A stretch of DNA of 64,000 bases, from contig NZ_JANHOF010000005.1 in assembly GCF_024498075.1 (NCBI RefSeq), forward strand, positions 62,001 to 126,000. The letters are read 5' to 3'. Shown here in pieces: positions 25,778 through 34,585 of this stretch. The translations under genes and the position numbers were made by a program. Source of the DNA: Paenibacillus mendelii. GTDB taxonomy: Bacteria > Bacillota > Bacilli > Paenibacillales > Paenibacillaceae. The notes below the pieces were generated by a model. It saw only the letters and a program-made list of their open reading frames with translations. It had not been told where the DNA came from and did not search any database. Every line of letters starts with the position of its first letter. Position 1 is the first letter of the stretch.

Positions 25778-27844
25778 TTATTCCGTTAGATTGATCGTAT
25801 CCGCACCGATTTCATAAGGCGTATAGATGCCCTCATACATGAGATGCATGGACATCCCTGCGGCTGCATGGTCCAGATTATGGCAATGGTCCATCCACAA
25901 TCCCGGGTTGTCGGCCGCAAATGCCGTTTCATAGGTTTCGCCGGGCGCAACATTAAGCGTGTCTGTCCACCAAGGGCTGCCTGTAACGGCAGTGCCATTG
26001 CGGCTTAAAACCAGGATGTGGTGGCCATGAAGATGCATGGGATGGTCCATAAACCCGCGATTCACGAATTTAACCTTAACGATATCTCCCTCCCGGACCA
26101 TTAGGGATGGCGTATGAGGAAACACATACCCGTTAATCGTCTGCAGATTCGTTAATTTGCCATTGTAAAATCCAACACGATTATCAAGAACTAGAGTATA
26201 GCTTCTGTCGTAGTTCGTTTCCGCGTCGAACGGTACAGAACTTGGAGTGCCGTATGCTGCAGGGTCAAAAGTCGATTCCTGCTGGAACGGGGGAGGCAAA
26301 TCCTTATTATTGGAAGCTAACACGAGGGCGTCGCTATGATCTGTGATGAAGTCGGTGGAGTGAGCAAGACCAACCGCGCCGGTCGGCATCTGAAACGAAA
26401 GGTCATATCGCCCCCCGGCTGCGAGCAGCAGCTTCTGACCGGAAATCAATTGCGGTTCATGGAGATCGATCCCGTCAATTGCTGTTACCCGAAATTGTAC
26501 GCCTGACAAATGGAAGGATTGCGGCATGTTGCGGGCGTTAATCAGCCGCAGGCGGACGGACGTTCCCGGATTTACAAGGACACGTTGAAGCTCCCCGAGC
26601 GACCCTAGCGTAATGGTCGTGCCGTTACTTGTTCCTTGCCCATGCGACATAACGGCGAGATCAACGTTCTTTGCCTCGTTTGAAGCTTGTGGCTCCACGA
26701 TCAATACGCCGTACAGACCTTTGGCGACCTGGACCGAGGATTGCTGATGGGAATGATACCAGTACGTCCCCGTCTGATTCGCAATAAACCGGTACGTATG
26801 CTGACCCCCCGGCAATACCGCATCCTGGGTCAATCCAGCTACGCCATCTTCCCCGTTGGGAACATTGAGCCCATGCCAGTGCAGCGTTACCCCTTCGTCA
26901 ATATCGATATTGACCAGTTTGACTTCCACCAGCTCGCCTTCTTGGACCCGCAATTCAGGACCAGGGATCAGTTGATTGAATGCCCATACTTCCTCCAGTT
27001 CCCCAGACAGAGTTGTGCGCTTCATAGTTTGGGCAGACAAGGTGAACATGCGGTCCGGAGTTCCGCTCTGAGGACCTTTTAAATCTTCCACACTGATCAT
27101 CGAAGCATGGTTCGTATGATGGTGTAGGCTGCCGCCATGATCTGCCATATTCATACGGGCGGGCAAGCGTGAAGCGGTCATGCCGGTGAGAACGGTGATT
27201 CCAAGCAAGGCGGCCAAAGATAAGCATACGAGGGCCGCTCTTGCACATTTCTGTTGAACCGATCGATTGGGCGGGAATGCTTGGTCAGCGACGATTCTGT
27301 TGTAGCGCATCGATTGAATCCGCCAATACAGGACTGCCCATACGAATAATCCGCCCCAAACCAACACCAGTGTTCCCGGTCGGAATGGAGATTGCGATAA
27401 GAACAGCATTTGCATACATGCGGCGACTGATGATATCAAGACCGCGGTAACAGGGAATTTGACAATTGGATTGAAAAGTTGGAAACGAACCGCTTCCGGC
27501 AGCGTGCTTTCCTGCGAGGAAAGAGCCTCGGAGGAAACGGCCTTTAGGTATGGGAGCGAAAAAGAGAAAACGGCGGTAATCGATAGGAGGTACAACGGCA
27601 GCTGGACCAGAACCTTATCTTCAACAAACGCCCAGTCCGCATGCCACAGCACTGCGATTGCAGCGACCTTGATCCCGGTCATGAAGATTGCCGTATACAG
27701 CCATAGACGTACCTTGCCTATATTGGAGCACAGTGCAGTGTCTGTTCGTGATCGATGTAATCTATTGGTTTTGTACAAAACGATCCCCCAAAAAATAATA
27801 AGTAAAAAGGTCATTTCGTATTCGAGCATTAACAAACCTCTCAT
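25778..27844 (-). CDS. Membrane-anchored multicopper oxidase
   Basis: 688 residues. About the first 230 hold some six membrane helices; from about 270 on is a complete multicopper oxidase facing outside. All copper ligand motifs are present: HWHG, YWYHSHQQ, HPMHLHGH and the C-terminal HCHNLDHAAAGM with the type-1 Met. It probably oxidises Cu(I), Mn(II) or phenolics using O2. ATG 27844 follows AAGGAG at 8-9 bases. It is divergent from a two-component system 144 bp away, which suggests envelope metal-stress control. The fusion of a polytopic membrane domain to the oxidase is less common than a soluble laccase. Confidence 0.9.
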   Translation of the reverse strand: MRGLLMLEYEMTFLLIIFWGIVLYKTNRLHRSRTDTALCSNIGKVRLWLYTAIFMTGIKVAAIAVLWHADWAFVEDKVLVQLPLYLLSITAVFSFSLPYLKAVSSEALSSQESTLPEAVRFQLFNPIVKFPVTAVLISSVAACMQMLFLSQSPFRPGTLVLVWGGLFVWAVLYWRIQSMRYNRIVADQAFPPNRSVQQKCARAALVCLSLAALLGITVLTGMTASRLPARMNMADHGGSLHHHTNHASMISVEDLKGPQSGTPDRMFTLSAQTMKRTTLSGELEEVWAFNQLIPGPELRVQEGELVEVKLVNIDIDEGVTLHWHGLNVPNGEDGVAGLTQDAVLPGGQHTYRFIANQTGTYWYHSHQQSSVQVAKGLYGVLIVEPQASNEAKNVDLAVMSHGQGTSNGTTITLGSLGELQRVLVNPGTSVRLRLINARNMPQSFHLSGVQFRVTAIDGIDLHEPQLISGQKLLLAAGGRYDLSFQMPTGAVGLAHSTDFITDHSDALVLASNNKDLPPPFQQESTFDPAAYGTPSSVPFDAETNYDRSYTLVLDNRVGFYNGKLTNLQTINGYVFPHTPSLMVREGDIVKVKFVNRGFMDHPMHLHGHHILVLSRNGTAVTGSPWWTDTLNVAPGETYETAFAADNPGLWMDHCHNLDHAAAGMSMHLMYEGIYTPYEIGADTINLTE

Positions 27845-27936
27845 CTGTCATTCTCCTTCATTCGGTTTTTTCACAGTGTACAGAATGAATGTGTAGAAAA
27901 GTTGGAGGTCTTCTTTTTTTTGTATGGACGTTCCTC

Positions 27937-27965
27937 TTGCCGGAAAAAAGGTGTTATAGTATAAA
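27937..27965 (+). promoter_or_regulatory. Promoter of the two-component system
   Basis: TTGCCG (27937-27942), 17-bp A-rich spacer, TATAAA (27960-27965), 23 bp before the response-regulator start. Confidence 0.6.
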
Positions 27966-27988
27966 AAAAAGTAGGAGAGGAATGTCTC

Positions 27989-28675
27989 ATGGAAACCACC
28001 CTTCTTCTCGTGGAAGATGAGCTGACAATGCTGGAAACAATGAAACGGTTCCTAGAGCAGGAAGGATTTCACGTCATAACTGCAACTAACGGACATGAAG
28101 CGCTCGATATTGCAGGGAAGCGGCGGCCGGGTATTGTAGTGCTCGATTGGATGCTGCCTGGAAAGAGCGGCATCGAAGTATGCCGGGAATTAAGACAATC
28201 CGGCTCATATGGCATTATTATGGTTACAGCCAAATCTGAAGAAACGGATAAGATCGTCGGGCTTGAGCTCGGGGCTGACGACTACATCACGAAGCCGTTT
28301 AGTTTACGGGAGCTTGCATCCCGCATTCGCGCCGTCTTGCGGCGAATCGAGCAGAAGCCGGATGAGAATCTCGTTCTTGAGCGGGGGGATCTGTTCATTG
28401 ATCAAGCCAGGTTTCAAGCCATAAGAGGTGGAGAACTCATTCCGCTTACGCCTACCGAGTTTAAAATCTTGCTAACCCTGGCGGCCAGGCCGGGAATCGT
28501 CTTTAGTCGTCTGCAGCTAATGAGGGCGTCCATGGATGAGGAATTCATGAACTATGAAAGAACCTTAGATTCGCATATTAGCAAACTCCGTAAAAAGCTG
28601 GAGATTGACCCGGGGAACCCGCAATACATTCAGACCGTGTACGGCTTCGGTTATCGGTTCGGTGAGTCGAAATGA
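27989..28675 (+). CDS. OmpR/PhoB family response regulator
   Basis: 228 residues: receiver domain (acidic E9-D10, phospho-acceptor Asp53 in VVLDWMLPG, Lys in ITKPFSLREL) and a C-terminal winged helix (LTPTEFKILLTLAARPG, LDSHISKLRKKLE, VYGFGYRF). Good GGAGAGG site before ATG. Its stop overlaps the kinase start by 4 bases. Located next to a multicopper oxidase, it may respond to metal or envelope stress; that link is inferred from position. Confidence 0.93.
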   Translation: METTLLLVEDELTMLETMKRFLEQEGFHVITATNGHEALDIAGKRRPGIVVLDWMLPGKSGIEVCRELRQSGSYGIIMVTAKSEETDKIVGLELGADDYITKPFSLRELASRIRAVLRRIEQKPDENLVLERGDLFIDQARFQAIRGGELIPLTPTEFKILLTLAARPGIVFSRLQLMRASMDEEFMNYERTLDSHISKLRKKLEIDPGNPQYIQTVYGFGYRFGESK

Positions 28676-29787
28676 CGGTTCGGGGTAAAATTTTCACCGT
28701 TATGGCTGTGCTTGTTGTTCTCGTAAGCGTGGCTTATATCGGTACAACACAAGGATTTCTAGGCAGTTTATTCGCCAGATATTATTCAGAAGGGGGCGGT
28801 GGCGAGGTCCCGGTGGAACAGCTGGAAGGACTAAGAGGCTTTATCTTGGAACAAATGGAGTTAAAAGCCATTACGGTTACTCTTTATGTAGCGGGCATCA
28901 CCGCCGTTGTATGTTACTGGCTGTCGGGCATGCTCGTAAGACCGCTCAAACGACTAATCGCTGTGATGGATAGAGTGGCGCGCAGAGAATTGGACGCGGA
29001 AGTTCCGGTTCTAAGACGGGATGAGTATGGACAGGTTGGAGAGGCGTTCAACAAGATGACGCTCAATTTACGGGAAGCGGAGAATAGCCGTAAACGATTG
29101 GTAGAGGACGTTGCTCATGAATTAAGAACGCCGCTGTCGATCGTTTTATCCAAGCTGGAGCTGATTCAACAATCCCCTTCCGACGTTAAGCCGGAATCGC
29201 TGCTGCCGCTTCACGATGAAGTGCTTCGTTTGATTCGGCTGGTGGATGAGCTTCAGCTTTTGTCCTCGGCGGAGGCGGGTGAACTGATTCTACATAAAGA
29301 AATGACCGATCTTGCTGTACTCTTGACTGACTTATCAGAGCTTGTTTTGCCGGAAGCTGAGGCATACGGCGTTCATTTGGTTGTTCCGGCATCCGGCGAC
29401 ACGGTTTGGATCCATATCGATGCAAGGCGGATTAAGCAGGTCTTCCTTAACTTAGTGGCGAATGCTCTGAAGCATACCCCTCATGGTGGAGCCATCACCT
29501 TAACTATTTCTCGCACAGAAGACTCCGGGTTTGTTAGCGTCGCCGTCAAGGATACGGGGCCTGGCATTCCTCCGGAAGCAATTCCTCATTTGTTCGATCG
29601 ATTTTATCAGGTCGATAAGACGGAGCGGAGGGCGTCCGGAGGGGCGGGTCTGGGTCTTGCGATCGCCAGGCAAATCTTAATCGCACATGGGGGATATATA
29701 GAAGCTGCGAATATCACCGGCGGCGGTGCTGAATTTACGGTGTTTCTCCCTGTTTCAGCTGTTTCTTTGGTCAGAGAACATCGATAA
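28672..29787 (+). CDS. HAMP-containing sensor histidine kinase
   Basis: 371 residues: a first membrane helix near 8-28, a short outside loop of about 35 residues, a second helix near 64-84, HAMP, then the H-box VAHELRTPLS, and ATPase boxes N (LNLVANALKHTP), G1 (VKDTGPGIPP) and G2 (GAGLGLAI). The sensor loop is too small for a folded ligand domain, so sensing may be in the membrane or via a partner. Translationally coupled to the regulator, and followed by a strong terminator. Confidence 0.93.
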   Translation: MTVRGKIFTVMAVLVVLVSVAYIGTTQGFLGSLFARYYSEGGGGEVPVEQLEGLRGFILEQMELKAITVTLYVAGITAVVCYWLSGMLVRPLKRLIAVMDRVARRELDAEVPVLRRDEYGQVGEAFNKMTLNLREAENSRKRLVEDVAHELRTPLSIVLSKLELIQQSPSDVKPESLLPLHDEVLRLIRLVDELQLLSSAEAGELILHKEMTDLAVLLTDLSELVLPEAEAYGVHLVVPASGDTVWIHIDARRIKQVFLNLVANALKHTPHGGAITLTISRTEDSGFVSVAVKDTGPGIPPEAIPHLFDRFYQVDKTERRASGGAGLGLAIARQILIAHGGYIEAANITGGGAEFTVFLPVSAVSLVREHR

Positions 29788-29799
29788 GATGAGGACAAT

Positions 29800-29826
29800 C
29801 GCAGCCGGATCAGGGCTGCGTTTTTT
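29800..29826 (+). terminator. Terminator of the two-component operon
   Basis: CGCAGCC/GGCTGCG stem, 7-base loop, six T. Confidence 0.88.
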
Positions 29827-29862
29827 CCGTGAGATCAGCCCACAGGTTCGTAAAGTAGGGGG

Positions 29863-30150
29863 TTATAGATTCGAGAATAAACGTTCCGTTCTCATTAAAT
29901 AGTGTTGGCGTTTCTCTAAACTGCGACCTTCCATTCCGGTGTAGTTATACCATTTGAGCTTGTGTATCCCCATTTTACGAAATGTACCGCGAAATAATAT
30001 TTTTGTAACCGGATTGCCGAAAATCCACTTATATACGAAATTAGGAGTGCTCATAACGGTCAGTAAGGAAACGCCTTTGATTCTAGGAAGCAAGCTGACG
30101 AATGGTCGCCCTGGCTTCGGCTCATCGAATAAAATGCCGTATTGTTTCAT
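29863..30150 (-). pseudogene. C-terminal remnant of a flavodoxin-type NAD(P)H oxidoreductase
   Basis: Ninety-five residues that match only the second half of the NAD(P)H-dependent oxidoreductases (FMN, flavodoxin fold): FDEPKPGRPFVSLLP, VMSTPNFVYKWIFGNP, FRGTFRKMGIHKLKWYNYTG. The N-terminal FMN-binding half is absent and an in-frame stop lies directly before the first Met codon. The break coincides with the break of the divergent MarR relic next to it. Not expected to be functional. Confidence 0.8.
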
Positions 30151-30486
30151 TTAACCCCACTCGGTCGTCACGTGTATGAATTACATCAACAGCTGCACAG
30201 CCACATTGAACATAATGTACGGAACTTTCTGCGCAGATATAATATCGAACAGATGCAATTTCTTGTACAATGCATGAAGGATACGTCAGAAGCATCATGG
30301 GTTCAAGGGGATTCATACGAGGAGAAGCCTGACTCGGCTCAAGATGGGCATACCGTTCCGGCGGTCCTCGCGCATTCCTCACTAGAATCCGTAACGATAA
30401 GCGAAATCTTAGCTATGCTTCAGCAGTTAGATGCGCGGAAGCTGAAGAAGGCGAAAGAATTAATTCAAATCGCGTTCATGGATTAA
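30127..30486 (+). pseudogene. C-terminal remnant of a MarR family regulator
   Basis: The frame begins in mid-protein with FHLTPLGRHVYELHQQLHSH, the end of the MarR wing plus dimerisation helix, and continues about 115 residues to a normal tail. The DNA-binding helices are missing and an in-frame stop lies just upstream. It faces away from the flavodoxin-oxidoreductase remnant, the usual divergent partner of such MarR genes, so one deletion removed both 5' halves and the shared promoter. Confidence 0.72.
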
Positions 30487-30610
30487 GGGCCGTGCAACTC
30501 TTTTATACGAGTAAGGTTGCGCCCGTCTCGACTCGGCGCGGGATAAGCAGCTTGCGCCTAAGTAATGGGAATGGAGTGAGCGGGCGCAGCTTGCTCTCAC
30601 CTGCATGCGT

Positions 30611-31387
30611 CTATCTTCCAAAATGCTGCTTCAACAGCTCCTTGAACCTCGAGTCGTCAATATTCTCTTTCGTCATGATTCCATCCTCCCATTGCGTAAT
30701 CGAAGTGTTCGTCAAGGTTAGACTTCCTCGCTCGGTAAGCTTGGTGAGGAGCGGATGTTTATTGAATGAAGATTGCGGATGCTCGGCGATGATTCGTTGG
30801 ATCTCATTGAATTCCGATAGATCGGTTACCGGCTTCCTGGAATCGAAGGCATAGCCGATCCGCCAATCGGCATGCTTATGCTTCAATTTCATTTCAAACC
30901 TATGGTCACCATGCTCGTTGTCCACGCGTACGACCCGAAATTCCCCATTCGTGGAAGTGATCGTTTCCCCGGTTAGGGGAACAGGTTTTAATGGCAAATT
31001 CCCGCCGAAGCCCGTATCAACCAGATATGCTTGCCCCTCGTGCATGAGAAGAAGGGTTACATGCGTTCTTCCCAGCGTTACAAACGCTTGTGCATCATAA
31101 TTATAGACAACCCCGCGCGTGAGAACGGCGTCGAATCCATTGTCGATCAAGAAGAGGTAGAGCAGGGTGTTTAATTCGTAGCAGAGTCCCCCTTCATGCT
31201 GCACAAGCAGGTTGTTCGTTAAATTTGCGATCGAGATCTCGTTGGTTTTTTGATCCATGATGCGTAAATTCTCAAATGGGATGGCTGCAGCCGTCAAAGC
31301 AAGAACGTGATCCAAGCTTTCGAAAGTCAACCTTTCGTTAGCGGACAGTCCGATCCTTGTACGAAATAAAGCATTCAGCTCGTTCAT
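30611..31387 (-). CDS. Arylamine N-acetyltransferase
   Basis: 258 residues, normal length. Transfers acetyl from acetyl-CoA to arylamines or arylhydroxylamines. The cysteine-protease-like triad is complete: Cys69 in EGGLCYELN, His109 in GRTHVTLL, Asp124 in LVDTGFGG. PFENL near residue 37 is the family's N-terminal motif. The start at 31387 has a GGAGGG site. It lies 31 bp downstream of the DMT transporter on the same strand, so the two may be co-transcribed. Confidence 0.92.
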   Translation of the reverse strand: MNELNALFRTRIGLSANERLTFESLDHVLALTAAAIPFENLRIMDQKTNEISIANLTNNLLVQHEGGLCYELNTLLYLFLIDNGFDAVLTRGVVYNYDAQAFVTLGRTHVTLLLMHEGQAYLVDTGFGGNLPLKPVPLTGETITSTNGEFRVVRVDNEHGDHRFEMKLKHKHADWRIGYAFDSRKPVTDLSEFNEIQRIIAEHPQSSFNKHPLLTKLTERGSLTLTNTSITQWEDGIMTKENIDDSRFKELLKQHFGR

Positions 31388-31418
31388 TCATATTCCCTCC
31401 AATACAATTCTCATATCC

Positions 31419-32372
31419 TCATCGGGCGTCTGCCCGTTCCGACTGGAATGTCCGCGACTCTGATTGGCGGCGCCTCCAATGATTGGTTCCGATAACGCCC
31501 GTGATAATCATCAACGATCCTATGATCGAATATACCGTCATTTCTTCCTGAAGAACAATCGCTCCAGCCGCGATCGAGACGACAGTCGACAGATTGGAGA
31601 ACACGCTCATGCTGGATGCTTCAATCTTGGACAAAGCGTAGTTCGATAGCAGTGCAGTCAGAAGGGAAGACAACACACCGAGATAGAGCGTTGAGAGGAT
31701 GAAGGTGCTGCTGGCGAGTGGTTCGATCAAAGTATGAAGCGTCCCAGCTGCCGTATGACCCGTGAGCGATATTGCCAGGAAGGTGACAAAGCCGATTCCC
31801 AGCATCATATAACTGATCTCAGCAGGGCTGAAGGTTCTCAAGAGAGACCGGGCCAAAACGCTGTAACCGGCAAAAGCCAGGCATGACAAGAATAACAGGA
31901 AAATCCCCGTCATATTCGATAATTCGATGCCGCCCCCTTTCATCGCAAAGATGAATACAACGCCGAGAACCGATAGGAAGATGGACAGCATCTGCAGGCG
32001 GGTGGTTACTTCCTTCAAGAATACGAAGGCGAGCAGCATTGTCAAGACAGGTGTGAAGGCGTATAAGATACCTCCTTCGGATGAGGTGGCTTGCTGCAGC
32101 CCGAATATTTGGAATGTGAAGAAGCCAAGCGGGTACATCGTTGCGAGCAATAACGCCTTGTATATCGGTTTCCCGCGATAGTTCAGTTTCACGCGGCCAA
32201 GCAGAACCGGGAGCGACATGACGGCAAACGATACGGCAAAACGATACATCAGCGTGTCCATCGGTTTGGCGTATTCAAGCGCTATTTTCGTAAACAAAAA
32301 CGAAAACCCGATAATGACCGCATTCAACACGGCTGATAAATAAGCGCGTTGTAAATCGTTCTGGTTGGATAT
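31419..32372 (-). CDS. DMT (EamA) family transporter, probable ATA start
   Basis: 317 residues if it starts at ATA 32372: GGAGGAG lies 6 bases upstream and the frame continues directly into the transporter (SNQNDLQRAYLSAVLNAVII). There is no ATG nearby; the alternative TTG at 32330 would lose 14 residues and has no ribosome site. Ten hydrophobic segments form two EamA repeats (GFSFLFTKIALEYAKP, GILYAFTPVLTMLLAF; second repeat from about residue 160). Divergent from a MocR regulator, a common pairing for amine or amino-acid exporters. Confidence 0.85.
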   Translation of the reverse strand: MSNQNDLQRAYLSAVLNAVIIGFSFLFTKIALEYAKPMDTLMYRFAVSFAVMSLPVLLGRVKLNYRGKPIYKALLLATMYPLGFFTFQIFGLQQATSSEGGILYAFTPVLTMLLAFVFLKEVTTRLQMLSIFLSVLGVVFIFAMKGGGIELSNMTGIFLLFLSCLAFAGYSVLARSLLRTFSPAEISYMMLGIGFVTFLAISLTGHTAAGTLHTLIEPLASSTFILSTLYLGVLSSLLTALLSNYALSKIEASSMSVFSNLSTVVSIAAGAIVLQEEMTVYSIIGSLMIITGVIGTNHWRRRQSESRTFQSERADAR

Positions 32373-32481
32373 GTCGTTCTCCTCCTTTCAAGAGTCGGAA
32401 TCATACTTGTGAACAACCATCGATCCGTTACTTGAAATAATAGGCCGAATCAGCCTCCCGGACAATATTGAATTACTCGAA

Positions 32482-32515
32482 CTGTATCGATACAGATGTC
32501 CGGATCTTGTATAAT
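32482..32515 (+). promoter_or_regulatory. MocR promoter with a perfect palindrome over the -35
   Basis: CTGTATCGATACAG (32482-32495) is its own reverse complement. TATAAT is at 32510-32515; a 17-bp spacer puts the -35 (TCGATA, 32487-32492) inside the palindrome. A repressor bound there would block the MocR gene, as in autoregulation. Confidence 0.65.
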
Positions 32516-32541
32516 GATGAGATAAAGCGAGGAGGAACAGG

Positions 32542-33891
32542 ATGCGAAAATATTTGTTCATTCTCTCCGATATGGAGCAGCAAATAAGTGAAGGACATTA
32601 CCGGCCGGGCCAGAAGCTGCCCTCGGTCCGAAGCGCCGCGAAGTCGTACGGATGCAGTACCGGCACGATCACTCGGGCATACGCAGAGCTGGAGAAAAGG
32701 CATGCCATTTATTCCATCTCGCAAAGCGGTTATTATGTCGTCGGCAAACCGGAAGAACAGTCTGGCAGCGCGGAGAACAAGAGCAAGCTGATCGATTTTG
32801 CTTCGGTGCTTCCGGATGTCAACGTGTTTCCGTATTTGGATTTCCAGCACTGCTTGAACAAGGCGATCGATACTTACAAATACCACCTGTTCACTTACGG
32901 GGAGTGGAGTGGGCTAGAGAAACTCCGGCATACGCTTGTTTCCCATTTGGCAAGCGACCAAGTGTTTGCCAGTGCGGACCGGATCGTGATTTCTTCGGGG
33001 GCGCAGCAGGCATTAGAGATATTGGCCAGGATGCCGTTCCCGAGCGGTAAGCGGGTCATCTTGGTCGAGCAGCCGGGGTACGATATCTATTTGCGTTTTC
33101 TCGAAGCGGAAGGCATACCGGTATGCGGAATCGCTCGCTCGACGAAAGGCATTGATTTGCAGGAATTGGAGGAGAAGTTCAAGAACGGCGGAATTAAGTT
33201 TTTTTATACGATGTCTAGATATCACAACCCGCTGGGTACCTCGTACAGCGTGGAGGAGAGGAAAGCGATTGCTGGTTTGGCCAGTAAATACGATGTGTAT
33301 ATCGTAGAGGACGATTACATGGCCGACTTAGGAGAAGAACGGGGCTTCGAGCCCATCTACGCATATAACCGGACTTCTCACGTCGTTTATTTGAAGAGCT
33401 TCTCCAAGATCATCTTCCCTGGCTTGCGATTGGGCGCCGCCGTGCTGCCGGAACGGTTACTGGAGACATATCACGCCTGTAAAAGTTATGCAGATACCTC
33501 GCTGCTATCCCAGGCGGCTCTTGAGGTATACATCAAGAATGGCATGTATGAACGGCATAAGCGCAAAATATGCAATCAATACACAGCGAGGGTCCGTGCC
33601 TTAAATGAGGCTGTAGAACGGTATAACGATGCGGGTTCAATTGGCGTGACGTGCATAAACTCAGGCATCTATGTGCCTTTTATGCTGCCGAAAACGGTTA
33701 ATTTGGATAGTCTGACGAAGCGGCTTGCGATGAGAAACGTCAGCGTTGTCTCCGGAAAAAGGTTTTATCTAACGGATTACCGGGAGCGGGACAAGTTTCT
33801 GCGGATCAGCATTTCGCGGGCGCAGCCGGAGCAAATCGACATGGGCGTCAAGGCAATCATTGACGAAGTGAGGCAGGGCAATACACATTAA
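32542..33891 (+). CDS. MocR/PdxR-type regulator (GntR helix-turn-helix plus aminotransferase domain)
   Basis: 449 residues. An N-terminal GntR winged helix (about 1-70: YRPGQKLPSVRSAAKSYGCSTGTITRAYAELEK in pieces) is joined to a fold-type-I aminotransferase domain with the PLP lysine in VYLKSFSKIIFPGLRLG. Such proteins use PLP or an amino donor as effector. ATG 32542 follows GAGGAACAGG. Divergent from the DMT transporter, whose control it probably exerts; it probably also regulates itself through the palindrome. Confidence 0.9.
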   Translation: MRKYLFILSDMEQQISEGHYRPGQKLPSVRSAAKSYGCSTGTITRAYAELEKRHAIYSISQSGYYVVGKPEEQSGSAENKSKLIDFASVLPDVNVFPYLDFQHCLNKAIDTYKYHLFTYGEWSGLEKLRHTLVSHLASDQVFASADRIVISSGAQQALEILARMPFPSGKRVILVEQPGYDIYLRFLEAEGIPVCGIARSTKGIDLQELEEKFKNGGIKFFYTMSRYHNPLGTSYSVEERKAIAGLASKYDVYIVEDDYMADLGEERGFEPIYAYNRTSHVVYLKSFSKIIFPGLRLGAAVLPERLLETYHACKSYADTSLLSQAALEVYIKNGMYERHKRKICNQYTARVRALNEAVERYNDAGSIGVTCINSGIYVPFMLPKTVNLDSLTKRLAMRNVSVVSGKRFYLTDYRERDKFLRISISRAQPEQIDMGVKAIIDEVRQGNTH

Positions 33892-33980
33892 CCGTATGCG
33901 GAGGTCGCTTTTGTACAATAGGCAGCCTTGGAAATAGGATAAACTTGAAAATAATAGAAACTAGAGAAAGTGGTGAGTAC

Positions 33981-34538
33981 ATGACAACTTACATTGCTTT
34001 GCTGAGAGGCATTAATGTTGGCGGGAAGAACAAAATCAAGATGGCGGATCTAAGAGAAGCGCTTGGCGCGGTGGGCCTGGCCCGTGTCCAAACGTACATT
34101 CAGAGCGGCAACGTCTTATTCGAGTCGGATGAAGACGAGGCGGTATTGCGCAACCGGATCGAACAAATGATTGAGAAGGAGTTCGGGATGCCGATCAAGG
34201 TCATGATCCGATCATCCGCGGAATTGAATAAGCTTGTGGAGGTCTGCCCATTCTCACGCAAGCTCATTGCCGACGCAGAAGCTGCCTCAGAGAGCGAGAG
34301 CTTATATGTCGCGATGCTGCTGGAGGAGCCCCAGGCTGAGAAGCTTGAGAAGCTGGGAGCCTTCAGCTCCCAAGACGAGCAATTCCGCGTTGTGGGCAGG
34401 GACATCTATCTTTTGTTTCACCAAAGTATCCGCAATTCGAAGCTTGCGGTCCAGGTGGAGAAACTGGGGGTGCCGGTTACTACGCGCAACTGGAAAACGA
34501 TCAACAAGCTCGTCACGTTGTCGAACGAATTAGGATAG
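33981..34538 (+). CDS. DUF1697 family protein
   Basis: 185 residues from ATG 33981, chosen over an upstream in-frame start because of the GGTGAG site. Family features: YIALLRGINVGGKNKIKMADLR at the N-terminus, VQTYIQSGNVLFES, and the C-terminal TTRNWKTINKL. DUF1697 proteins are small, cytoplasmic and uncharacterised, with a ferredoxin-like fold predicted by family annotation. No operon partner is evident. Confidence 0.88.
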   Translation: MTTYIALLRGINVGGKNKIKMADLREALGAVGLARVQTYIQSGNVLFESDEDEAVLRNRIEQMIEKEFGMPIKVMIRSSAELNKLVEVCPFSRKLIADAEAASESESLYVAMLLEEPQAEKLEKLGAFSSQDEQFRVVGRDIYLLFHQSIRNSKLAVQVEKLGVPVTTRNWKTINKLVTLSNELG

Positions 34539-34585
34539 CGAGTGCAATGAGATGAGAGGATGCCTATGCGATCGTTAGGGGCTGT

